From Amoebidium appalachense (taxonomy: Eukaryota; Ichthyosporea), in assembly GCA_963693365.1 (NCBI GenBank), contig CAVNZM010000016.1, positions 992,001-1,056,000 on the forward strand: a stretch of DNA of 64,000 nt, read 5' to 3'. The notes beneath the pieces were generated by a model. The model ran no database searches, was not told where the DNA came from, and worked only from the letters and a program-made list of their open reading frames with translations. Position numbers and translations under genes: made by a program. This document shows, piece by piece, positions 36,233 through 52,333 of this stretch (position 1 is the first letter of the stretch; every line of letters starts with the position of its first letter).

Positions 36233-36740
36233 AACACACGTACCATAGTTGTGATTGGTAGTACTATGTAGTAATGACTCTTCTTTTTGGGTTGGGCTAC
36301 GCGTGGTGAGCAGTGTGGTGAGCCACTCAAGGGGCCAGGGGGGGGGGGGGGGGACTCGGGGAGGGGGGGGGAGGGGGGGGGGGGGGGGGCAGGATCTAAA
36401 TATGGCTACTTTAGAAGACCATTGATTGGTGTTCTGATTCATTTTGGCGCGAACTTGGACCTTGTGTGTGTAGCTCCTTGTGTGGAAGGGAGATTAGGTG
36501 GACTTGGTGTGGAACGGTGTGCCAAAAGAAAGTAGCCAGCGCGCAGCAGCAAGGTTGTTACAGTTGTTAGTTGCTCACGCACACGTAAATAGACGCTTTT
36601 GTTATTCATGCTTCTATCTTCCACACCTCTACACCAAAGGGGTTCACACGGGGGTGAGAGAACCCAAAGATCCAAAGTTTACCAATTCGGTCCTCGATCA
36701 CTCTATGTCGCTCTTTCGATAATTACTGACCCCTTGGAAA
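34900..36740. other. Intergenic with G, C, CA tracts; no gene seen
   Basis: G-rich 35140-35225; a C-run 35617-35640; (CA)n and CA/CG-rich sequence 35888-36240; G-rich 36338-36390. Mixed sequence at 34,900-35,040, 35,240-35,550 and 36,390-36,740 shows only short frames. The last part is the probable upstream region of the PAXX-like gene. Confidence 0.55.
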
Positions 36741-36742
36741 AC

Positions 36743-45288
<8,546 letters not shown>

Positions 45289-45299
45289 AGGTCACGTGA

Positions 45300-46838
45300 T
45301 CACATGCCGACTTCTGATTGGTCGAGAGCACCCCGTGGAATTTATATGACATGCACTCTTCTTTCGATATGACTGTACTTAGGTTCCTTCGAATGGGGCC
45401 CCAGTAGGAGAGGGGAGGGGAGGGGGGGGGGGGGGGGGGGGGGGGGGATGGATTCTTTGATTATGAATAATTCAATACTCAAGCATGTATGGATCGATAA
45501 GTGGACACGTTCTTGGTTTTGCAATGCTTACCATTTTTCGCATAACCCCCAAAACGGAGGTTGATCCTGATATCACGGTGTTTTTTGGTTGAAAACGGTG
45601 ATGGTTCCGGTATGTGTCCCATTTTTCTATTTGTGTTAACCCCCTCCCCCCCCCCCCCCCCCCCCCCCCTTTTTTTTTTTTTTTTTTTTGACTGGTGCTT
45701 CAGGCACTTTCGTTCTGTCAGTATGCTGCTCTTGTTTTCATATGCATATTCATAAGATAGATTAATTAGACTTATTTAGAAACCATGTATGAATGTGTGG
45801 CACTTCAGCAATATGATAAGAGGCAGTATGTATGCATGTGTGGGGATCCAAAAGAAAGGGATCGACAGTTACACTTGAACACACACTGTGCTCTTGATGC
45901 ACAGAGAGGCAACATCAACACAAACACATACAGAGAGAGCGGCAAATTGGCGGCTCGCCCATGCACACAACACCGTGACAGGCACACGTGGGCGAGCGCG
46001 CGGACAACACGCGCACACACATATACACGCACACACATACACGGACACAACACAACACACGCACACATATACACACGTATGCACACGCACACACATGCAC
46101 AGGCCCACAAAGACATGCACAGGCGCACGCACTAACGCACACCACACACATACTCCCACATACTGTGTGGCACACACCTTACAGACACAGGCAATCAAAC
46201 ATGCACACACACTTGCACACAAACAAGATCCTCTTTAGCTTCTGGTGATATGACACGGCCGTGGCAGCCACACCTGGAATACCGTCTCCCAGCACTGATC
46301 TTCTTGACCGAACTTCATTCCACCGAGTATCCAAAACATATAAAACACTATCATAGATCTCGAAACATGGAATGTGTTTTGACTTTGTATTTGGCACCGC
46401 CTTGATACGCTAAATATATGCATAGCATCAAAGCAAGCGTATTAGTTCCCTATCCTGGTCGGATGGTTGTCGCCGAAGAGGTATAAGTAAAGAAAAATCC
46501 TACATACCTCATATTCCGACCAGAGCTGCAAAGCGTGTGAAACGTTTTCTTAAAATTACGAGCGTATGTGTCCGTGTCCGTGTGTGTGTGTGTGTGTGAT
46601 TGCGGATCGGTTTGGGCTCTTATGTTAAAGCAACTCAATTCCATGTAGTGGCGTGCTCTTGAACTTGAGTAGGTAAGTTGTGACGGCATTGCACATCAGG
46701 GCTTCTCCGATATCTCCATGCATGGGTGTTGGTGGTTGCCCCGGGGTGTGTGGGTGTGGGTGTTGGTGTCGGAGTACGCGGATGTGTGTGGGTGTGCCCG
46801 GGTTTTGGTGCACTTGGGTGCATATGTGTGCGGGAGGG

Positions 46839-46881
<43 letters not shown>

Positions 46882-47170
46882 GGCCTCGATAGCCTGAAAG
46901 CAACTGTTTGGGTTGTGTGTGTGTGTGTTGAGTGTTCATGGGTTGAGGTGTGGGGGAAGGGGGGGGGGGGGGGGGGGGGGGGGTTGCGTGACATGGGTGG
47001 CCTGGCGCATGTGCGTGTGTGCGTGTGTTTATGTTGGTCACGGTGGGATCCAACGCGCTCGTGTACTGATTGCGCAAACCGTGCACATGGTCCGAATACA
47101 TTCGCCCAGCAGCAGTTTCGTAGTTGCACACAACGTTGGGAGCTAGCTAGGGATGGAGGAAAAAAGGAAT
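45300..47170. other. Intergenic; G/C/T runs, CA and GT tracts, one exon-like frame
   Basis: G-run 45422-45447; C-run then T-run 45645-45689; CA-rich 45955-46220; GT-rich 46740-46830; G-runs 46843-46880 and 46959-46983. The minus strand of about 46240-46420 is open with ordinary composition (LYVLDTRWNEVRSRR), but splice sites and family could not be assigned. The minus strand of 46625-46700 is also open and may be a distal piece of the transposase relic to the right. Confidence 0.45.
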
Positions 47171-47709
47171 ACACGCCGTGAAGCCGTGTGCTACCGTGTG
47201 CACCTGTGCGCACAAAGAACTTGTGCAACCATTCGACAGAGGCAGAAAACGCCTTTGCGGGAATCCCCTTTTCCCGGGCAATGCTGTTGGCCTTCGCACG
47301 CATCATATCGTTCGATACCGGCACCTTTGCCTGGCGGCACAGCACAAACCAGTTGTGCAGATCGGTTTCCACCTCCTTGAACTTGCCCTCACGGGCATTT
47401 CTCTACGCCAACACAGCAGGTGGGGCTTTGCGGGCCTTTGCCAAGGTCTCTGCCTTTCTGGAAGGATGCATCAGCTTGGACACAGCTGTGCGGTTAATGC
47501 CGTAAGCAGCGGCCACACTAGTGTGTGTTTCGCCCCGACCCACACGCTCGATTATTTTTGCCGCTGTCTTGCAAACTCAGGCGCTTGATCGATTTGCGCG
47601 GTTTATGCCCATCTTGCACCCTCGTGCTTGCCTCCTGCATACGCTTATTCAGAGCTTTCTGTTCTTCTCTGGCCCTCTTCGCGGCCTTAGCAGCGCCCAT
47701 TTGAACCAT
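47170..47709 (-). pseudogene. pogo/Tigger (CENP-B-type) transposase N-terminal relic
   Basis: The frame opens with ATG at 47709 and a basic, Lys/Arg/Gln-rich segment, then the CENP-B/pogo helix-turn-helix: KRLSLQD, KIIERVGRGETHTSVAAAYG and INRTAVSKLM. A one-base frameshift separates the first two pieces (near 47570), and an in-frame TAG follows PPAVLA near 47405. The second HTH-like domain continues (KEVETDLHNWFVLCRQAK, IPAKAFSASVEWLHKF). The DDE catalytic part is missing or lost in repeats. Dead as written. It lies about 340 bp from the left end of the Polinton-like element, with which it shares no sequence. Confidence 0.7.
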
Positions 47710-47979
47710 TTTCTCTCCTTCTACTCTATTCCGGGCTCAAATACAAAGGAGAACCCTGTCACTGTGTGCACGTGTACGTTAACTGTCTGCCGTGTTTTTT
47801 TTTTTGTTTTTTTTTTTGCTGTTTCAGGCTTCTCCGGCAGGCCAGAGGAGCCGGGCCGAGCGTTCGCGCCAAAATCGCAATTCCGGGTTTTCATTGGCTA
47901 GTTTCGACTCGACCCGAATATGCGGGTCGGATCAATACCCGGCTCAAACCGACCCGGTCGGGCCGGGTCACGAAAAAGG

Positions 47980-48025
47980 GTGACGATATCGAGAGGTGAC
48001 GATATTTTTAGGGGTGTGACGATAT
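47980..48025 (+). repeat. Three direct copies of GTGACGATAT
   Basis: Copies at 47980-47989, 47996-48005 and 48016-48025, just outside the left end of the element. The preceding 70 bases are rich in GACCCG/CGGGTC inverted motifs. Confidence 0.7.
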
Positions 48026-48038
48026 CGCGAAGACCCTG

Positions 48039-48044
48039 TACGTA
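48039..48044. repeat. Left 6-bp target-site duplication (TACGTA)
   Basis: TACGTA immediately precedes the terminal CACATGTCG. The same hexamer follows the right terminus at 57539-57544. Polinton/Maverick integrases make 6-bp duplications. Because TACGTA is its own reverse complement it also extends the inverted repeat, so the exact boundary is ambiguous from sequence alone. Confidence 0.75.
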
Positions 48045-48258
48045 CACATGTCGTACCCCCCATTTCCGTGGTTTTTTTTGTAGCTCGAAAATAATGCATC
48101 ATACAGTGCTCGACCCGGCCGAGATACGTCCAAATTGGCGCTGGTTCAAGCGGTATAGGGGGAGCGCCCAGGAGGGCGTTCGATGGCTGGGTTGGGCTTT
48201 GTGATGGCATGCGGAATAGCTTTATTTGGCTAGAAGTTTTAGCCTTAGATGGCTTGAC
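48045..48258 (+). repeat. Left terminal inverted repeat (214 bp)
   Basis: The reverse complement of 57325-57538 matches this segment throughout by eye. It starts CACATGTCGTACCCCCC and ends ATGGCTTGAC. An 80-residue frame across it is a by-product of the repeat and appears at both ends. Confidence 0.92.
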
Positions 48259-48309
48259 TCTTGATTGTCAGCCAATCGCGTTTAGGGAAGGGCGTATACC
48301 AGCTCCACG

Positions 48310-48813
48310 ATGCCAAATACTGCTTTTTTGCAAGTTTTCCCGGGTACAGAAACTTTTTGTGTTTGTTGTATGTACATAAGGCATACCAGGTCCAAGATGA
48401 TGCAAACCCAGGACATTACCAGCGAGGGGCCAGATAAGATGGCAAAGTTAGCCTGCGAGTACATTCGTCTCAGAAAGCTGGGCAGAAACACAATGACGTA
48501 CAGGGACACGGAGAAGAAGCGTGTATACTCCCGCCTGCTGATTAAATACATGCGCAGCCACCGGCTGCTCACATTGCAAATCCCAGGTGTGGATGATAAA
48601 GCCATTTCCCTGCAAAAGGTGAGGGGCAAAGCTGCAATGTCTCTAAAACGCATTCAACAAGCATGCAAGGAGTATTGTGATGCGGTGAAGGGAGGTAAAC
48701 TTGAGCTCTCTCCTGAGACTATGATGGCGTTCATAACCACAAAGCAGCCTGAAACTACCAACTGGAAGCTTGCAGTCCAAGAGAAGTCTTCAGATTCATG
48801 GTTTGAGGCATGA
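48310..48813 (+). CDS. Element protein A (167 aa), giant-virus DUF5760-like
   Basis: First gene inside the left repeat. ATG at 48310; a second start at 48397 (M30, MMQTQDITSEG) is also plausible because the first 29 residues are Cys-rich and unlike the rest. The body is helical and basic: a Tyr/Arg-rich segment (YRDTEKKRVYSRLLIKYMRSH) then a short beta-type LLTLQIPG and further helix. This RxxEKK...LLxYM...LxL layout recalls DUF5760, a small uncharacterised family in Mimivirus- and marseillevirus-type genomes. The resemblance is by pattern only. It is separated by 32 bp from gene B, suggesting co-transcription or tightly spaced promoters. Function unknown. Confidence 0.65.
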   Translation: MPNTAFLQVFPGTETFCVCCMYIRHTRSKMMQTQDITSEGPDKMAKLACEYIRLRKLGRNTMTYRDTEKKRVYSRLLIKYMRSHRLLTLQIPGVDDKAISLQKVRGKAAMSLKRIQQACKEYCDAVKGGKLELSPETMMAFITTKQPETTNWKLAVQEKSSDSWFEA

Positions 48814-48845
48814 CAGAAATTAATTTTTGGGGATGAGAGGTAATC

Positions 48846-49562
48846 ATGGCTACACCCAGCGCAAACATGTTGGAGGCCCCGGGGCTTACAGAGGATTTGG
48901 TGGCTCTCGTGGCGGGCACCGACGAATCAGGGCAGGCAGGAAGGCCTCCCTCCATGACTGATAGTATGCTTGACCGTGATCTAATGGAAGCCATGGAAAA
49001 CAAAAGTGTGGCACGACGAGAACGTGCAGAGGCTAGAGCTGCAGCCGAAGCCGCAGCCGGCGCTACACTAGCACTTGAAGCACAGGCAGGTGCCTCAGCT
49101 CCGAGGCTGGATGCATCCAGCATGCATGATGCAGACACAGGCCCGCATGGCATTGCGGAGCTTAGTTGCTCGTCGCAGCATCTTGGTAGCATGACAAAGG
49201 CGTGTGGCCAGCTCCATACAGTGCATGGTATAATCGTGTTATTTGCATACATAGCAACTACAGTGTTGAGGGTTATATCGAAGGGTATACAATTGATGGG
49301 GTGGCCTGAGAAGCTGCAGGGAGACCTTGCCAGTGGTGTGTTTGACTCGCACATTTACGCGCTGCTAGATGCGTGTACTGACGCGGCGCTGGTAAAAAAT
49401 CCGATGCTGGAGCTGGGAGTGAGACTTACACTGTCAGCAATATTTCATCACAGAAGCTCGAAGCTAGCCCAGGCCGTCTCTCACGTCCACTGGCAGTCTG
49501 AGAGCATAGAACAGCCTCATGGGCAGCTTATGGACCATCTTGACCGATCTGTCACTGTGTGA
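48846..49562 (+). CDS. Element protein B (238 aa), giant-virus DUF5767-like with membrane segment
   Basis: ATG at 48846. Residues 1-100 are acidic/Ala-rich and likely disordered, with an Ala/Arg/Glu helix (RRERAEARAAAEAAA). About 127-145 is a hydrophobic segment (IIVLFAYIATTVLRVI) that could span a membrane. The C-terminal 100 residues are helical: LMGWPEKLQGDL, HIYALLDACTDAAL, NPMLELGVRLTLSAIFHHRSS. The disordered N-terminus, hydrophobic helix, GW motif and PxLxLxxxLxxSAxxFH layout resembles DUF5767, a family of nucleocytoplasmic large DNA viruses thought to be structural. This is a judgement by eye, not an alignment. An AATAAA polyadenylation signal lies downstream (49608). Confidence 0.65.
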   Translation: MATPSANMLEAPGLTEDLVALVAGTDESGQAGRPPSMTDSMLDRDLMEAMENKSVARRERAEARAAAEAAAGATLALEAQAGASAPRLDASSMHDADTGPHGIAELSCSSQHLGSMTKACGQLHTVHGIIVLFAYIATTVLRVISKGIQLMGWPEKLQGDLASGVFDSHIYALLDACTDAALVKNPMLELGVRLTLSAIFHHRSSKLAQAVSHVHWQSESIEQPHGQLMDHLDRSVTV

Positions 49563-49607
49563 CACCCAGTGTGCATGGAGTTCGAGTCTTTGAGCCACTT
49601 AGTGAGT

Positions 49608-49613
49608 GAATAA
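49608..49613 (+). terminator. Polyadenylation signal AATAAA after gene B
   Basis: AATAAA within GTGAATAAAAGTTTG, 46 bp past the stop of gene B and 80 bp before the start of gene C. Position and motif fit a 3' end for the A/B transcript and imply a separate promoter for C. Confidence 0.5.
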
Positions 49614-49693
49614 AAGTTTGTGGCTGAAATTTCCTGTTTCCGTGGGTTGCGATGTAAAAATTCCATTCATCCGTTCAACCCCAAATCTACATC

Positions 49694-50518
49694 ATGTCTG
49701 CGTTTGCCTTCCTGAACCCCAGTAGCGAGGATACGACTGTAGGAGGCTACGGTAAGGCCTTCAATTACAAAGTGATTGCGTCATTGGTGCCTGCCAAAGA
49801 GCTTGCAACTGCCGTTGCCGAAGAGATGCCAGAAGCCATGCGGTACGTGCATGACAGACTGTCCGCAGCTTACGGTAGCAGCTACACACAGCACAACGTC
49901 AAGCAGTTCCTGCTCACCTGGCCGGTGGCTATCAAAGCCTTCCATGATGCCACAACCCCAAAGATTAGTGCGCTTCGCCAGGCAGCGGAAGACAAATACA
50001 AGCTGCGCAGGGAGAGACAGGAGGCAGACAAGCCCATCCGTGCCCAGGTCAACAAGCGTGTTGCACCCTACCTGCAAGGCTACCAGGGCTGCCTCATGAA
50101 GCGCTTGAAGCCGGAAGATTTCACTGAGTGTTCTACTCTGGCAAATATGGAAAACCAGGACAATCAGCTGGTAGGCAGGGGTGCCATGGTGCCTGTGCGT
50201 GGCCTTCGAGAGCGTGTGATAAACGAGAAGGGTATCGGTACATTGTTTAATGAGGAGATTGCACCGGCTGTGCAAGAGTACCAAGGTAGGCAGACAGGGG
50301 CATGGAATTCTGTATACCCGCCTGGGGTAGCAAGGTCTATCGAGCAGCGTGGCTTCTACAGGGATGACAGGCAGCCCATGACAGAGACTCAGGCCGCTTT
50401 GCGCGGTATGCGACTGCAGCTTAAGGAGAGGCTGAATGCCGTCAAGCTCCGTGAAACACAGGAGGCTTTGCAGAGCATGGGTCAGAGGCCTTCGTTTGTT
50501 CTCAATGCTGCCCAGTAA
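49694..50518 (+). CDS. Element protein C (274 aa), unrecognised
   Basis: ATG at 49694. The first 60 residues include an aromatic/Gly stretch (VGGYGKAFNYKVIASLV). Residues about 95-135 are a charged helix (KYKLRRERQEADKPIRAQVNK). The C-terminal third is Arg/Gln-rich helical (RLQLKERLNAVKLRETQEAL). No signal peptide, membrane segment or cysteine cluster is seen. It is too short for a double-jelly-roll major capsid (usually over 400 residues) and shows no protease or Walker motif. It ends 13 bp from the end of the convergent integrase gene. As the largest unassigned gene of the element it is the best place to look for a divergent structural protein. Function unknown. Confidence 0.65.
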   Translation: MSAFAFLNPSSEDTTVGGYGKAFNYKVIASLVPAKELATAVAEEMPEAMRYVHDRLSAAYGSSYTQHNVKQFLLTWPVAIKAFHDATTPKISALRQAAEDKYKLRRERQEADKPIRAQVNKRVAPYLQGYQGCLMKRLKPEDFTECSTLANMENQDNQLVGRGAMVPVRGLRERVINEKGIGTLFNEEIAPAVQEYQGRQTGAWNSVYPPGVARSIEQRGFYRDDRQPMTETQAALRGMRLQLKERLNAVKLRETQEALQSMGQRPSFVLNAAQ

Positions 50519-50531
50519 AGAGTTTGTAGTA

Positions 50532-51665
50532 CTAGTGCCTGCCGCGATGGCGCTTTCTGCCAGACACGCCAGGCTGTGGGAATGTGGCAGGAACCGATCT
50601 CTTGTTGCCCATTTGGAACAAAATGTCGGCAGCATACAGGTCTTGCTGTAGCGGAGTCATGGCATCCAATATGGCCGATGTTTCCTTCTCTTGTTGTGTA
50701 TGTGTGCTGGTGTCAGCGGGGGTGGGTAGTATGTCACGTGGGTGGCGGCGTCTGGTCACGCCCGGCTGCCCCTCAAGCTCCACTGTATACTTGAAGCCGG
50801 AAAGAAATTTGACAACCCAGAGTGACGGGTCCCAATCCCCTGTGCCTGTGTTGACTGTCATGCTTTTCTTTGAAAAGAGCGCGTCTTTCAGTGCCTCGTC
50901 TGAGCGTATGCGCACCTTGTCGCCCGGGAGATACTTAAATGCTGTTTTCATGACTCGCTTTGCCTTCTTTACTGTTTTTAGGTGGTAGCGCTGCTCGTCG
51001 TGGTAGGTCACCAGGAATGGAGGCTTGCCGCTGACTGCTGAGTGACATCGTGTGTTATATGTTAGTTCGATGTCCACCCACCCATTCTCATAAAAGAGGT
51101 TCAGGTAGGCAAGTCCTAGCTCAAACCTGCTTGCCATTAGCTCACGCAGGCTGCGATTAAACCTCTCCACGATGCTGTTGGCTCTATGATCGCCTGAATC
51201 CAGCATTATGTGCTGCATGCCCATTCCCCTCACATAAGCTGTAAACTCGCCCTTGAATTCTGAACCCGGGTCTGTGATGAGCCTTTTAAAGGTGTGTGGT
51301 CCGTCTGCCCCTGCCATGTAGTCGCTTGCTACGCCCGTGTACCCCCTGCTTGTTTCATTCTCAGGGCGCCATGCCACAGCTCTCAGAGCATACAATCTCC
51401 GAAGTGCTATTTTGAAGCCCTCTCTCACAGTGACAGAGTCACGGGCAGTCAGCGGTACCCACACTCCTCTCTTTGAGTTTACCTCGATGACAGTGAGTAC
51501 AAACGGGTGTGCCTGCCCGGTCTGTGGATGCTTCTGCATACTTCCAAGGTCAATAGTGAGCACACGCTGGCGACCGGGGTATGTCAACCTCCAGCTTGCA
51601 AGGTACATGAGATCGGCATTCAGGGTCAGTGGAGGTGCTGTTACTGGAATGTCCATCTTAGACAT
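50532..51665 (-). CDS. Retroviral-type (rve) DDE integrase of the element
   Basis: 377 residues from the ATG at 51665. The RNase-H-fold core shows the three acidic catalytic residues: D39 in TIDLGSM, D132 in LITDPGSEFKG and E167 in ANSIVERFNRSL, a D,D(34)E arrangement close to the retroviral D,D(35)E. After the core, KYLPGDKVRIRS and a later FKYTVELEG segment form the SH3-like C-terminal domain common to Polinton and retroviral integrases. The zinc-binding HHCC N-terminal domain is absent; the protein starts just before the core. The C-terminus is basic (GRKRHRGRH). By family it inserts the element and generates the 6-bp target duplication seen at both ends. Confidence 0.92.
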   Translation of the reverse strand: MSKMDIPVTAPPLTLNADLMYLASWRLTYPGRQRVLTIDLGSMQKHPQTGQAHPFVLTVIEVNSKRGVWVPLTARDSVTVREGFKIALRRLYALRAVAWRPENETSRGYTGVASDYMAGADGPHTFKRLITDPGSEFKGEFTAYVRGMGMQHIMLDSGDHRANSIVERFNRSLRELMASRFELGLAYLNLFYENGWVDIELTYNTRCHSAVSGKPPFLVTYHDEQRYHLKTVKKAKRVMKTAFKYLPGDKVRIRSDEALKDALFSKKSMTVNTGTGDWDPSLWVVKFLSGFKYTVELEGQPGVTRRRHPRDILPTPADTSTHTQQEKETSAILDAMTPLQQDLYAADILFQMGNKRSVPATFPQPGVSGRKRHRGRH

Positions 51666-51700
51666 GCGAGCAACTTGCTTTCACAACCTTACCAAAATAA

Positions 51701-52210
51701 TCAACTTGCATGTGTAAAAGGTTCTATTTGGCCCGACTCTCTAAAAGTGGCTGGCATCAGCCTGGCCGCCAGCCAGCCCGGCAAGTCTGTAACAGGCTGA
51801 GACATGGTCTTCAGTGCTGTCTGGTCTAGGTGTTCAGTGGAGTGTGCTATCCATGTCGAAAACTTTTTCTCTATCTCCCAGAGGGAGACCTCTGGCTTTT
51901 TTAAATGTTTGTTAACGCTGTTGTGAACGTCAATTAGCCAGGCAACCAGCGACTCTCGACCCTGTAAGGCAGCATCACCCAAAGCCAGCTTTCCCTTTAC
52001 TAACATAGTCTGCCAGTGCCCGCGGCAGGACTCACATGGTAGCACGTGTCCTAAGCTGAAAAAGAAGTCTCTGTATTGTTTTCTATCGGCACTAGACGGT
52101 CTGGATGGGTAGCCAAAGGAGACAGCATGCAAAGAAAGCCACAGGTGCGGGCCCCAGTGGGTACTGTGTAAGTTATATCGGTCTACACTGAGTCTATGAA
52201 CAGCATCCAT
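51701..52210 (-). CDS. Erv1/Alr-like FAD-dependent thiol oxidoreductase
   Basis: 169 residues from the ATG at 52210. An Erv/ALR signature is clear: WGPHLWLSLHAVSFGYP (FAD-contact Trp and His, residues about 19-35), the redox pair C59-E-S-C62 in LPCESCRGHW, and the second FAD segment DVHNSVNKHLKKP (about residues 112-124), all in family order. No shuttle CxxC or signal peptide is seen. In large DNA viruses of eukaryotes such enzymes form disulfides in capsid or membrane proteins in the cytoplasm, so its presence suggests that the element makes, or once made, disulfide-bonded particle proteins. It lies 35 bp upstream of the integrase start on the same strand. Confidence 0.88.
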   Translation of the reverse strand: MDAVHRLSVDRYNLHSTHWGPHLWLSLHAVSFGYPSRPSSADRKQYRDFFFSLGHVLPCESCRGHWQTMLVKGKLALGDAALQGRESLVAWLIDVHNSVNKHLKKPEVSLWEIEKKFSTWIAHSTEHLDQTALKTMSQPVTDLPGWLAARLMPATFRESGQIEPFTHAS

Positions 52211-52333
52211 TGTCTAAGTTAATGCTATACTTGAACATAAAATGCCCCCATACTTGCGCCGCAAATGACAAACCAGTGACAACCACTGGCAGTTACCAAT
52301 TCGAAAAAAAAACCCAACAAGTCAAACCAAAGC

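Noticed and set aside
46240-46423. Minus-strand exon-like frame (LYVLDTRWNEVRSRR)
   Set aside because: Ordinary composition, but splice sites, start and family are all missing; not called as a gene.
47968-48210. 80-residue frame on the minus strand, nearly repeated at 57373-57567
   Set aside because: It lies within the terminal inverted repeats and appears at both ends only because the repeats are identical; its outer part runs into unrelated flanks.
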